A stretch of 64,000 bases of DNA from Mesorhizobium mediterraneum (GCF_002284565.1 NZ_NPKI01000027.1:62001-126000), one strand, 5' to 3'; positions 35,301-44,847 are shown, numbered from the stretch's first letter. Numbers and translations: made by a program. The notes: generated from the letters alone by a model not told the origin.

Positions 35301-36212
35301 ATGAGCGAAATCGACCACCGCACCATTATCGCCGGTCTGTCGGTCGAGGATCGTCGCGACCTCACCGCCAAGCTGGATAGGCCCGGCATTGTCCGGCTGG
35401 CTGTCCATGGCGGACTGGTTGTCGTGCTGGGCGCGATGATCACCGCCCGCATCCCATTCTGGCCCATTATCATGCTGCCGCAGGGGATCCTGATCGTCTT
35501 CTTCTTCACGCTGTTGCACGAGACCATCCACGAAACCGCTTTCAGGACAGCGTGGCTCAATCGCGCCATCGCCACCGTGACCGGCTTCCTGATCCTGCTG
35601 CCGCCGGTCTGGTTCCGCTATTTCCATTTCGCGCACCACCGACACACGCACGATCCGGACAATGATCCCGAACTCATGAGCCCGAAACCGGAGACCATCG
35701 CCCAGTATTTGCGCTATCTCTCCGGCCTCCCCTATTGGATCGGCATGGCGCGCGTGACTGTCGTCAACGCCGCCGGCCGCAACCGCGACGGCTTCGTGCC
35801 GGAAAAGGGCCGCGACAAGGTGATTTCGGAAGCACGTTGGTTCCTGATCGCCTATGCGGTGCTGCTGGTGGCCTCGCTGGTCGCGCAGTCGGCGCTGCTG
35901 CTGTGGGTCTGGATTGTGCCGGTGCTCGTCGGCCAACCCTTTTTGCGGGCCTATCTGCTGGCCGAGCACGCACTGTGCCCGCATGTCGCCAACATGCTCG
36001 AAAACACCCGCACCACCTTTACCACAAGGCTTGTGCGCTTCGTGGCGTGGAACATGCCTTACCATTCAGAGCATCACTGTTATCCGGCCGTTCCCTTTCA
36101 CCGCCTGCCGCGCTTCCACCAGATCGTCGCCGAGCATCTGCGCACGACCGAGCGAGGCTACGTTCGCTTCCACAGGAAGCTCGTCGGCAGCTTCGATCGT
36201 CGCGGCGGCTGA
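35301..36212 (+). CDS. Membrane fatty acid desaturase-family di-iron enzyme (303 aa)
   Basis: The three histidine boxes are HETIHETAF, HFAHHRHTH and HSEHHCYP, set among hydrophobic segments, as in membrane-bound desaturases and hydroxylases. The WNMPYHSEHHCYPAVPFHRLP block is of the compact bacterial FA_desaturase type. It lies directly upstream of the virulence-factor-domain gene in the same orientation and so appears to be part of the corrinoid cluster. Its substrate might be a betaine-type small molecule rather than a lipid. It is distinct from the 336-residue desaturase at 19.3 kb. The ribosome binding site is weak. Confidence 0.82.
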   Translation: MSEIDHRTIIAGLSVEDRRDLTAKLDRPGIVRLAVHGGLVVVLGAMITARIPFWPIIMLPQGILIVFFFTLLHETIHETAFRTAWLNRAIATVTGFLILLPPVWFRYFHFAHHRHTHDPDNDPELMSPKPETIAQYLRYLSGLPYWIGMARVTVVNAAGRNRDGFVPEKGRDKVISEARWFLIAYAVLLVASLVAQSALLLWVWIVPVLVGQPFLRAYLLAEHALCPHVANMLENTRTTFTTRLVRFVAWNMPYHSEHHCYPAVPFHRLPRFHQIVAEHLRTTERGYVRFHRKLVGSFDRRGG

Positions 36213-36357
36213 TCCAAACCAAGCCAAGCATCGAAAATTTCCACCTTTCCTTTTGCGCCCTGCGATTGCGTCGCTTTTGAATGCGCGCGCGTCGTCCCAT
36301 AACAAGCAGCCCAACAGCGCTTCCGGCAATGCTCGGAACACGAGGAGTAAGAAATTC

Positions 36358-36660
36358 ATGGCCGATCTGATCGTCGTCTACTGGCGCGACATCCCCGCGC
36401 AGGTCATCGTCAAGAAGGGCCGGCAGAACGCCAAGCGCGAACTGCCGCTGCGCTTCACCGAGGCGATCGACATGTGTGCGATGCGCACCGGCGCCGGCGG
36501 TACCGACGACTACCTGGCCGAATGGCGCAAGGCCGACCCCGTGCCGGTCAGCGACGATCTTGAAGGCGAGGCTGAAAAAGCCTTTCAGGATATCGACGCG
36601 AAATACGACCGCGAGCGGCTGGTCGCTCTGGTCAAGGCGGGCGGAAAAGAAGATGCCTGA
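36358..36660 (+). CDS. Virulence-factor domain (PF13769-like) small protein of the corrinoid cluster
   Basis: A 100-residue soluble protein beginning MADLIVVYWRDIPAQVIV, matching the small 'virulence factor' domain. The rest is charged (DDLEGEAEKAFQDIDAKYDRER). GAGGAG lies just upstream. Its stop overlaps the next gene by 8 bases, so it is co-translated with the MetV-like protein and belongs to the methyl-oxidation operon. The molecular role is unknown; the family name is historical. Confidence 0.78.
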   Translation: MADLIVVYWRDIPAQVIVKKGRQNAKRELPLRFTEAIDMCAMRTGAGGTDDYLAEWRKADPVPVSDDLEGEAEKAFQDIDAKYDRERLVALVKAGGKEDA

Positions 36661-37248
36661 ACCAACCCCGGCGGTTACCCAGGCCACTTTGGTCAAGAAG
36701 GCGGCGCCGAAATCCGACTACAAGCCGGCCGACGTGTCGCCGCAGCGGCGCGTGCAGCGCTCGTTCGCGGTCAGGCTGTGGTCCGTGCGGCATTCGCGAT
36801 TGCTCGAATGGTTCTACGCCAGGTTCGCCGACATGTTCTTGACTCTCCACCCGCTGTGGAAGGGCATCGGTTACGGCCGCGTCGAAGCCCCGATCAAATT
36901 CGTCGAAAAACGCGTCAAGGGTTTTATGTTCGATTGCCGCATGTGCGGCCAGTGCATCCTTTCCTCCACTGGCATGTCGTGCCCGATGAATTGCCCCAAG
37001 CAATTGCGCAACGGCCCTTGCGGCGGCGTGCGTGCCAACGGCAATTGCGAGGTCGAGCCTGATATGCCCTGCGTCTGGGTCAAGGCCTGGGAAGGCTCAC
37101 GCAACATGAAGCATGGCGACAAGATCCTCGACGTGCAGAAGCCGGTCGACCAGTCGCTGCGCGAGACCTCGGCATGGCTGCGGGTGACCGCGCAGGCCGC
37201 AGCCGCGCGCGAAGCCGCCCGTAACGCTCCGAAGACCGGGGCACCGAC

Positions 37249-37252
<4 letters not shown>
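36653..37252 (+). CDS. MTHFR C-terminal/MetV-like Cys-rich protein
   Basis: A 199-residue protein. The core is a cysteine-rich block, FDCRMCGQCILSSTG then SCPMNCPKQLRNGPCGG then ANGNCEV, giving at least nine cysteines. This is the pattern of the MTHFR_C/MetV family, in which clusters pass electrons to or from MetF. It is joined by overlaps on both sides (8 bases with the upstream gene, ATGA with metF), so it almost certainly forms a complex with the MetF here. It probably takes electrons from methyl-THF oxidation. In acetogens MetVF works in the reverse, reductive direction. Confidence 0.85.
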
Positions 37253-38340
<1,088 letters not shown>

Positions 38341-38382
38341 TGGCGCGGACGGTCACCATTCGCTTGATCGAGATCAGAAACG

Positions 38383-38402
38383 ATATAAAGAAGTCTTTAT
38401 AT
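38383..38402. promoter_or_regulatory. SahR-like operator upstream of the folate:corrinoid methyltransferase
   Basis: ATATAAAGA-AG-TCTTTATAT is the same 9-2-9 dyad as at 21419-21438, differing only in the 2-base centre. It sits 17 bases before the ATG, between two co-directional genes, so the downstream pair can be transcribed separately. It resembles SahR sites of methionine/SAH genes (from memory). Confidence 0.75.
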
Positions 38403-38419
38403 CACGACGGAGAGATTTC

Positions 38420-39394
38420 ATGACCCGGACGATCGTCGCCTCGGCGACACGAGAAATCATCATCGGCTTCGACCAGCCCTTCTGCGTGATCGGCGAACGC
38501 ATCAATCCGACCGGGCGCAAGAAGCTCGCCGCCGAGATGATCGCGGGCAATTTCGACACTGTCATCAGGGACGCGCTGGAACAGGCCGCCTGCGGCGCGA
38601 CCATGCTCGACGTCAATGCAGGCGTGACCTCTGTCAATCCGAACGAGACCGAACCCGGCCTGCTGGTGCAGACGCTGGAGATCGTGCAGGGACTGGTCGA
38701 CCTGCCGCTGTCGATCGACAGTTCGGTGACCGCCGCGATCGAGGCGGCGCTCAGGGTCGCCAAGGGCCGGCCGCTGGTCAACTCCGTCACCGGCGAGGAA
38801 GAAAAGCTCGAAGCCATCTTGCCGCTGGTCAAGAAATACAACGTTCCGGTGGTCGCCATCTCCAACGACGAGACCGGCATTTCGATGGATCCGGACGTGC
38901 GCTTCGCCGTCGCCAAGAAGATCGTCGAGCGCTGCGCCGATTTCGGCATTCCGGCGCACGATGTTGTCGTCGACCCGCTGGTCATGCCGATCGGCGCGTT
39001 GGGCGATGCCGGCCGCCAGGTCTTTGCCCTCCTGCGCCGGCTGCGCGAGGAGCTCAAGGTCAACACCACCTGCGGCCTCTCCAACATCTCGTTCGGCCTG
39101 CCGCACCGCCACGGCATCAACGCCGCCTTCATCCCGATGGTGATCGGCGCCGGCATGACCTCGGCGATCATGAATCCGGTGCGACCGCAGGAGATGGAAG
39201 CGGTACGCGGCGCCAACGTGCTGAACGGCACCGACGAGAACTGCACCAACTGGATCAGGACCTACAAGGACTACAAGCCGGCCGAAGGCGGCCAGGCGGT
39301 CGCAGCGCCGACGCAAGTCAACGCGCCGGGCGAAAGCAATGGCAACGGCGGCCGCCGGCGCGGTGGCCGTGAAGCCCGTATGGCCCGAGGATAA
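38420..39394 (+). CDS. Methyltetrahydrofolate:corrinoid methyltransferase (MtrH/AcsE/MtvA-like)
   Basis: A 324-residue pterin-binding TIM barrel. Segments FCVIGERINPTGRKKLAAEM, MLDVNAGVTSVNPNE, VVAISNDETGISMDPDV and TTCGLSNISFGLPHRHG are those of MetH pterin domains and AcsE/MtvA-type methyltransferases. It exchanges a methyl group between corrinoid and THF. Here it probably loads corrinoid-borne methyl onto THF for MetF oxidation. A C-terminal tail rich in Gly and Arg follows residue 290. The operator upstream implies methionine/SAH control. GGAGAG precedes the ATG. The next gene starts immediately behind. Confidence 0.88.
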   Translation: MTRTIVASATREIIIGFDQPFCVIGERINPTGRKKLAAEMIAGNFDTVIRDALEQAACGATMLDVNAGVTSVNPNETEPGLLVQTLEIVQGLVDLPLSIDSSVTAAIEAALRVAKGRPLVNSVTGEEEKLEAILPLVKKYNVPVVAISNDETGISMDPDVRFAVAKKIVERCADFGIPAHDVVVDPLVMPIGALGDAGRQVFALLRRLREELKVNTTCGLSNISFGLPHRHGINAAFIPMVIGAGMTSAIMNPVRPQEMEAVRGANVLNGTDENCTNWIRTYKDYKPAEGGQAVAAPTQVNAPGESNGNGGRRRGGREARMARG

Positions 39395-39404
39395 GCGCGC
39401 AATC

Positions 39405-41474
39405 GTGAACTCTCCTGCCAACATCACCGACCCGCTCGTGCTGTTCATGCCGTCCGGCAAGCGCGGGCGGTTTCCGGTCGGCACGCCGGTGCTCGATGCC
39501 GCGCGCCAACTCGGCGTCTATGTCGAGAGCGTGTGCGGCGGACGCGCCACTTGCGGGCGCTGTCAGGTCGAGGTGCAGGAAGGCAACTTCGCCAAGCACA
39601 AGATCGTCTCTTCCAATGACCACATCTCGCCCAAGGGCGCCAAGGAAGAGCGCTACGAACGCGTGCGCGGCCTTCCCGAACGGCGACGCCTGTCCTGCTC
39701 GGCGCAGATCCTCGGCGATCTCGTCGTCGACGTGCCACAGGACACGGTCATCAACGCGCAGACCATCCGCAAAGACGCCGACACCAGGGTCATCGCCCGC
39801 GATTCGGCAATCCATATGTGCTATGTCGAGATCGAAGAGCCCGACATGCACAATCCATCAGGCGATCTCGATCGCCTGAAGATCGCGCTGATGAAGGACT
39901 GGGGGCTCAAGAGCCTCGATTTCGACTTCCATCTGTTGCCGCAGGTGCAAGGCATCTTGCGCAAGGGCAACTGGACCGCGACCGCCGCGATCCACAAGGA
40001 TGCCGACAGCGAGACCGCGCGGGTCATCTCTTTGTGGCCCGGTCTCAAGAACGAGGCCTACGGGCTTGCCTGCGATATCGGCTCGACCACCATCGCCATG
40101 CATCTGGTGTCGCTGCTGTCGGGCCGCGTCGCTGCCTCGTCGGGCACGTCGAACCCGCAGATTCGCTTCGGCGAGGATCTGATGAGCCGCGTCTCCTATG
40201 TGATGATGAACCCGGACGGCCGCGAAGGCATGACGGTTGCGGTGCGCGAGGCGATCTCGGGTCTCGTCGACAAGGTCTGCGCGGAAGGCAACGTCCAGCG
40301 CAACGACATCCTGGATTCCGTGTTCGTCGGCAATCCGATCATGCATCACCTGTTCCTCGGCATCGACCCGACCGAACTCGGCGGCGCGCCCTTCGCGCTG
40401 GCCGTCTCGGGCGCCGTGCACATCAAGGCGTCGGATATCGGCCTGAAGCTCAATCAGGGCGCCAGGCTCTATATGCTGCCTTGCATCGCCGGCCATGTCG
40501 GCGCCGACGCGGCTGCGGTGACGCTGTCGGAGGGTCCGCACCGGCAGGATGAGATGATGCTGATCGTCGACGTCGGCACAAATGCCGAGATCGTGCTCGG
40601 CAATCGTCAGCGGGTCGTGGCGGCCTCCTCGCCCACCGGCCCGGCCTTTGAGGGGGCGGAAATCTCCGGCGGCCAACGCGCGGCGCCCGGCGCCATCGAG
40701 CGCGTCCGCATCGATCCCGACACGCTGGAGCCGAAATACCGCGTCATCGGCTCGGAACTGTGGTCCGACGAGCCCGGCTTCCTCGACAGCGTGCAGGCGA
40801 CCGGCGTCACCGGCATATGCGGCTCCGGCATCATCGAGGTGGTCGCCGAGATGTATCTGGGCGGCATCATCTCAGAGGACGGTGTCGTCGACGGCAGCCT
40901 CTCCGCCCGCTCGCCGCGCGTCACTGCCAGTGGCCGCACCTTCTCCTATGTGCTGAAGGAAGGCGAGCCGAGGATCACCATCACCCAGACCGACGTGCGC
41001 GCCATCCAGCTCGCCAAGGCCGCGCTTTATGCCGGCACCAAGCTGTTGATGGAAAAGCAGCACACCGATCATGTCGACCGCATCCATTTCGCCGGCGCCT
41101 TCGGCTCCTTCATCGATCCGAAATACGCCATGGTGCTGGGACTGATCCCCGATTGCGATCTCGACAAGGTCTCGGCCGTCGGCAACGCCGCCGGCGCCGG
41201 TGCGCGCATGGCGCTGCTCAATCGCGGCTATCGCCGCGAGATCGAGGAAACAGTGAGCCAGATCGAGAAGATCGAGACCGCGCTGGAGCCGAAATTCCAG
41301 GAACATTTCGTCTACGCCATGGCGCTGCCGAACAAGGTCGACCCGTTCCCGAAACTGTCGGCGGCGGTGAAGCTGCCGCCGCGCAAGACGGTCAGCGAGG
41401 ACGGCATTGCCGGCGATGCCGCCCCGCGGCGGCGTTCGCGCGAAGGCCACGCGGCGCGGCGCGGCCGGGGGTAA
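39405..41474 (+). CDS. Corrinoid activation/reductive reactivation protein (ASKHA domain, RACo/RamA-like)
   Basis: A 689-residue protein. An N-terminal plant-type 2Fe-2S domain carries the pattern C-x5-C-x2-C (CGGRATCGRC) with a fourth Cys in LSCSAQ. A middle segment and then an ASKHA-fold ATPase domain (ACDIGSTTIAMHLVSLL, IVDVGTNAEIVL, HFAGAFGSFID) follow. RACo/RamA proteins use ATP and reduced ferredoxin to turn inactive Co(II) back to Co(I). The start is uncertain: a GTG just past the upstream stop is used; an ATG 22 codons earlier would overlap the upstream gene by 56 bases. It ends in a basic tail. Confidence 0.9.
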   Translation: MNSPANITDPLVLFMPSGKRGRFPVGTPVLDAARQLGVYVESVCGGRATCGRCQVEVQEGNFAKHKIVSSNDHISPKGAKEERYERVRGLPERRRLSCSAQILGDLVVDVPQDTVINAQTIRKDADTRVIARDSAIHMCYVEIEEPDMHNPSGDLDRLKIALMKDWGLKSLDFDFHLLPQVQGILRKGNWTATAAIHKDADSETARVISLWPGLKNEAYGLACDIGSTTIAMHLVSLLSGRVAASSGTSNPQIRFGEDLMSRVSYVMMNPDGREGMTVAVREAISGLVDKVCAEGNVQRNDILDSVFVGNPIMHHLFLGIDPTELGGAPFALAVSGAVHIKASDIGLKLNQGARLYMLPCIAGHVGADAAAVTLSEGPHRQDEMMLIVDVGTNAEIVLGNRQRVVAASSPTGPAFEGAEISGGQRAAPGAIERVRIDPDTLEPKYRVIGSELWSDEPGFLDSVQATGVTGICGSGIIEVVAEMYLGGIISEDGVVDGSLSARSPRVTASGRTFSYVLKEGEPRITITQTDVRAIQLAKAALYAGTKLLMEKQHTDHVDRIHFAGAFGSFIDPKYAMVLGLIPDCDLDKVSAVGNAAGAGARMALLNRGYRREIEETVSQIEKIETALEPKFQEHFVYAMALPNKVDPFPKLSAAVKLPPRKTVSEDGIAGDAAPRRRSREGHAARRGRG

Positions 41475-41664
41475 CGTCCCGCCGGCGAAAGCTGCATTTC
41501 GCCCTCATTCTCGTTTGCATGCAAATGTTTCCGGATCAGCCCAAACTGAAACAAGGCGCTGTTTTCGTGTAATCCACCAGATACATGTGCGGCGCATTTA
41601 ACCGGCATCGAACGGCAGGCAGGAAATAACTTTCGGCCGCCGCAGCACTCCAAAGGAGATGAAG

Positions 41665-41850
41665 ATGTCGATGTTCGAAAGCCTCGGCCGCTATGGTATG
41701 GCCATCAGGAATGCACACAAAAGAAACAGGTCCGTCCGGGCGCTGAACAGCCTGCCGCCCGAAATTCAGAGGGACATCGGCTGGCCCGTGTCGCCGCGCG
41801 AAGACCCGCAGGTCACCTTCTCGGCTCTGCTCCTGGGTTCGGCGCGCTGA
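41665..41850 (+). CDS. Small DUF1127-like basic protein
   Basis: A 61-residue protein (MSMFESLGRYGMAIRNAHKR...) ending the conserved core with LNSLPPEIQRDIGWP, the pattern of DUF1127/YjiS-like small proteins. AAAGGAG sits 6 bases before this ATG; an earlier in-frame ATG abuts it and is unlikely. Some DUF1127 proteins bind RNA or act in phosphate and stress responses. No partner is visible here. A paralog lies at 44.3 kb. Confidence 0.65.
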   Translation: MSMFESLGRYGMAIRNAHKRNRSVRALNSLPPEIQRDIGWPVSPREDPQVTFSALLLGSAR

Positions 41851-41957
41851 TGACCTTCGCCGACAAATGCAAGCTGCTGGCCAAGCGCCGGAGCCGTCAT
41901 GCGGCTCCGGCGGCAAGCGACCGTCGACTGCGCGCCGCACGGCTGCCCCGGCGCTGA
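41850..41957 (+). CDS. Possible coupled basic micropeptide
   Basis: A 35-codon open frame starts in a TGATG overlap with the preceding small protein and is strongly basic (KRRSRHAAPAASDRRLRAAR). A perfect 11-bp hairpin (CGCCGGAGCCG / CGGCTCCGGCG) lies inside it, so the sequence could instead be a terminator stem. Coding status rests only on the overlap and is weak. Confidence 0.25.
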   Translation: MTFADKCKLLAKRRSRHAAPAASDRRLRAARLPRR

Positions 41958-42112
41958 GCATTGCAGCGAGCCAGACTGGACGCTGGCCTTGATTGCCAGC
42001 CAGATCACACCGCCGTGTTAAGACTGCGCAAATCTTGACATTTTGGGCGAAGGCACGATCTTCGATAGCGAGGGGTTCTCTTAGTCGGCTCAGCCGAAGT
42101 CCGTGTGTCCGC

Positions 42113-43096
42113 ATGCCAAGTCTCAAAAGCCACGTCGTGTCCTTCGTGCTCAGGCATAGCCGCAAGCAGGCCTTTTCCAGCCCGGAAAACCTGCAGCGCT
42201 GGATCGCGTATGCGCGCAAGACGGAGAATCATCAGCCGCCCGCACCGCTGCGATCGCGTTTCGAGATCACGACGCGCAGCGTGGACGGCTTTCCCGTCTA
42301 CGAGATCGCGCCGAAGGCCGGTGTGCGAAAGCGGATTCTCTACCTGCATGGCGGCGCCTATGTCTTTCAAATCACGTCCTATCATTGGGGGCTGATCGCC
42401 GATATGGCCGACCGGCTGGGCTTCGGCATTACCGTGCCGATCTATCCCATTGCTCCCGAACACGATTTCCACGCCATGTTCGGCATGGTCGGCGAGGTCT
42501 ACCGTCAGCTGCTCGACGAAACGGAAGCGCAGGATATCGTCTTCATGGGCGATTCCGCCGGCGGCAACATGGCCGTGGTGCTGACCATGATGGCCGCGGA
42601 AGACGCCCAGCCCTTACCGTCGCGCCATGTGCTGATTTCGCCCGGCCTCGACTTGTCGCTCGCCAACCCCGAAGTGTTCGAGGCGGAACGCTACGATCCA
42701 TGGCTGGGAATTCCGGGCGGGCTGGAGGCAGTCCGGCTCTACAGTGCCGGCATAAATCCCAGTGACTGGCGCATCAGCCCGCTTTACGGTGACCTCTCGG
42801 TGTTGCCGAAAACGCTGCTTCTGACCGGTTCACGCGATATGCTAACCCCCGACAATCTGATCTTCGCGCAAAAGGCCCGTGCCGCCGGTGTCGAGATAGA
42901 GGTCGTGCACGAGCAAGGCATGTTCCATGTCTGGCCACTGATCGACATGCCAGAAGCGCGGCGCGCGCGGGACAGCATCGTGACGTTCCTGACCAGCGAC
43001 ACCGAAAGCTATCACGCCAAAGCCGGCGAATTGGCACTGCAAAGGACAGGTCGTAGCGACCCCGCTCACGACCTGGCTGCGCCGTTGAGGTCGTAG
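42113..43096 (+). CDS. Alpha/beta hydrolase of the hormone-sensitive lipase family
   Basis: A 327-residue esterase/lipase-like protein. YLHGGAYVF is the oxyanion-hole HGG motif, FMGDSAGGNMA carries the nucleophilic serine, and late elements SRDMLTPDN and GMFHVWPLI supply the acid and histidine. It is cytoplasmic, with no signal peptide, and would hydrolyse a short-chain ester. The substrate is unknown. The start has only a weak ribosome binding sequence; longer in-frame starts lie upstream. It ends at a RIME-like repeat. Confidence 0.85.
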   Translation: MPSLKSHVVSFVLRHSRKQAFSSPENLQRWIAYARKTENHQPPAPLRSRFEITTRSVDGFPVYEIAPKAGVRKRILYLHGGAYVFQITSYHWGLIADMADRLGFGITVPIYPIAPEHDFHAMFGMVGEVYRQLLDETEAQDIVFMGDSAGGNMAVVLTMMAAEDAQPLPSRHVLISPGLDLSLANPEVFEAERYDPWLGIPGGLEAVRLYSAGINPSDWRISPLYGDLSVLPKTLLLTGSRDMLTPDNLIFAQKARAAGVEIEVVHEQGMFHVWPLIDMPEARRARDSIVTFLTSDTESYHAKAGELALQRTGRSDPAHDLAAPLRS

Positions 43097-43097
43097 C

Positions 43098-43201
43098 TAG
43101 AGCATTTTGCAGCCAAACGTCTTCGTTTGGCGTCCGACAAAATGCGTTAAAACAAAGACTTGGAGCGCGGTTTTGGTTCCACCAAAACGCAAAGCGCTCT
43201 A
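43098..43201. repeat. RIME1-like intergenic mosaic element
   Basis: A 104-base element bounded by TAGAGC / GCTCTA. It holds two large palindromes: GCATTTTG...CAAAATGC, enclosing CCAAACG / CGTTTGG, and then AGCGC...GCGCT, enclosing TTTTGG / CCAAAA. Two tandem palindromes in about 105 bases match the published description of the Rhizobium-specific mosaic element RIME1. It lies between the esterase and LysR gene 3' ends, where it could fold as a bidirectional terminator. Confidence 0.75.
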
Positions 43202-43203
43202 AG

Positions 43204-44103
43204 TCAGAACTTGCCGGTTTCCCTGAACACTTCGAAGGTCGCACGGATGTGGTCGGCAACCGCCTTCACCGGCGCGCTGGCGTCCGGCGCCACGACCATG
43301 GCGAGATTGTAGGTGCCGATATCCGGCATGCCGTCCTTCGGGCAAAGCTCAACCATCTCGCTGCCGAGGAACGATTTCGGCAGCGGCGCCACCGCGAGGT
43401 CGGACATGATCGCGGCGCGCTGGCCGGCCGTATGCGCGCTCATATAGGCGACGCGATAGTTGCGGCCCTCACGGCCGAGCGCTTCGAGTGCCCCGGCCCG
43501 CCAGGCGCAGCCCTCTTCCCACAATGACACCGGCAATGGCTCGCGCAGATGCGCGCAGCCGCCCTTGGCGCCGGCCCAGACGATCGGTTCGGTGAGCAGC
43601 ACCTCGGCGCCGAGCGCGCTGGTCTTGTACGAATTGGTGAGTAGCGTGATGTCGAGCGCCCGGTCGTCCATGCGCCGGCGCAGATTGATGCTCTGGTCGA
43701 TGGTGACGTCAACCGCGATCGAGGGATGCGACTGCGCAAAACGCTTCAGCACATGCGGCAGCACGCGCTCGCCATAATCGTCCGGCGAGCCGAGCCGCAC
43801 CACCCCGACAATATCGGGGATGATGAACTTCGACACCACCTCGCGGTTGATCGACAACAGCCGGCGGGCGTAGCCGAGCAGCATCTCGCCATCGGTGGTC
43901 AGCGTCACCGAGCGCGCGTCGCGCGCGAACACGGAGCGACCAAGAATATCCTCAAGCTTCTTGATCTGCATGGAAACAGCCGACGGCGTGCGGAAGACGG
44001 CATTGGCCGCGGTGGTGAAACTGCCGGTCTCGGCGATCGCCACGAAAGTGCGCAAAACGTCGAGATCAAGCAGCGGCAACGGATGATTGAGTGGGGCGTT
44101 CAT
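43204..44103 (-). CDS. LysR-family transcriptional regulator
   Basis: A 299-residue regulator. The N-terminal winged helix-turn-helix (about residues 13-72) contains FTTAANAVFRTPSAVSMQIKK, and a ligand-binding domain follows. It is divergent from the DUF1127-like gene at 44.3 kb. A TCAAAC/GTTTGA dyad 30-50 bases before its start is a likely operator. The effector is unknown; by location it could respond to a methylated compound, but that is not shown. LysR proteins usually repress their own gene and activate the divergent one. Confidence 0.9.
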   Translation of the reverse strand: MNAPLNHPLPLLDLDVLRTFVAIAETGSFTTAANAVFRTPSAVSMQIKKLEDILGRSVFARDARSVTLTTDGEMLLGYARRLLSINREVVSKFIIPDIVGVVRLGSPDDYGERVLPHVLKRFAQSHPSIAVDVTIDQSINLRRRMDDRALDITLLTNSYKTSALGAEVLLTEPIVWAGAKGGCAHLREPLPVSLWEEGCAWRAGALEALGREGRNYRVAYMSAHTAGQRAAIMSDLAVAPLPKSFLGSEMVELCPKDGMPDIGTYNLAMVVAPDASAPVKAVADHIRATFEVFRETGKF

Positions 44104-44129
44104 CGGGATCGACCTTCAATTTTTCTGAT

Positions 44130-44155
44130 TCAAACCATCATTCCATTTCGTTTGA
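44130..44155. promoter_or_regulatory. Dyad in the lysR divergent promoter
   Basis: TCAAAC-N14-GTTTGA lies 27 bases before the LysR ATG, within the divergent gap shared with the DUF1127-like gene. The shape fits a LysR recognition site. The function is inferred from place and symmetry. Confidence 0.45.
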
Positions 44156-44323
44156 TTGAACATCACTTTGGGAGGATAGTCAACTCCATCGAAGGCAGAC
44201 GTACCGAGGCCGCCTTGAAACGACTGTGACATTGATCTGCAATCGACACGAAATGAAGCTGAAACAAACCTGAAGTAGCTCTCATACGGGGCAAACTTCC
44301 GGCCCAACGCAAAGGAGAATGAA

Positions 44324-44512
44324 ATGTCCATCCTGTCATCCATCGGCCGCATCGCGACCGAATTCAGCGCGGCCCGCGCCCGCTATCAGACCGAACGCGC
44401 CATCCGCTCTCTGCCGATCGAACTGCAGAAGGATATCGGCTGGCCCGAAGCCGCAGACACCAAGACCACCACTCGCTACGGCGTCGGATCCTGGGCTGGT
44501 GGAGCAAAATAG
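44324..44512 (+). CDS. Small DUF1127-like protein, paralog
   Basis: A 62-residue protein (MSILSSIGRIATEFSAARAR...) with IRSLPIELQKDIGWP near the middle. This repeats the LPxExQxDIGWP core of the small protein at 41.7 kb, so the two are paralogs. AAAGGAG precedes the ATG and a strong terminator follows, so it is a single-gene unit. It is divergent from the LysR regulator and probably controlled by it. Its function is unknown. Confidence 0.7.
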   Translation: MSILSSIGRIATEFSAARARYQTERAIRSLPIELQKDIGWPEAADTKTTTRYGVGSWAGGAK

Positions 44513-44532
44513 ATCGTGTGTATTCAAAGCTG

Positions 44533-44570
44533 AAGGCCTGCCGCGCAGACGCTGCCCGGCAGGCCTTTTT
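44533..44570 (+). terminator. Strong intrinsic terminator of the DUF1127-like gene
   Basis: AAGGCCTGCCG / CGGCAGGCCTT, an 11-bp perfect stem, is followed by TTTTTATTT. It is placed 20 bases past the stop codon. The following 270 bases up to the next small gene hold a dyad but no other gene. Confidence 0.9.
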
Positions 44571-44684
44571 ATTTGTGGTCAAATGACCTTCCGAGCCATG
44601 TCGCCGCTGCATGGCGTATATGAAGGGGCTGCATAGCAGCCGACATTTCGAACTAACGCCTTGTAAGTGATCATAAATCTTAGG

Positions 44685-44711
44685 CGGAATGCCCAAATAT
44701 GTCGCATTCCG
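44685..44711. promoter_or_regulatory. CGGAATGC-N11-GCATTCCG dyad
   Basis: A perfect 8-bp inverted repeat with an 11-base spacer lies about 135 bases ahead of the 44-residue small gene, in an otherwise AT-richer stretch. It looks like a regulator site, but no matching protein is known from the sequence. Confidence 0.4.
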
Positions 44712-44847
44712 TGTCGCTTTTCATATCAAGTGCTTCGCTTTTGCGATTTAGTTTCCCCTCACGTAAGCCTATATCAGCGCCAGCAAACGAGCTGCCCCAC
44801 TCCATCAAGCGAAGGCGACCCGTCTGAGCAACCGAATGGAGATGATC

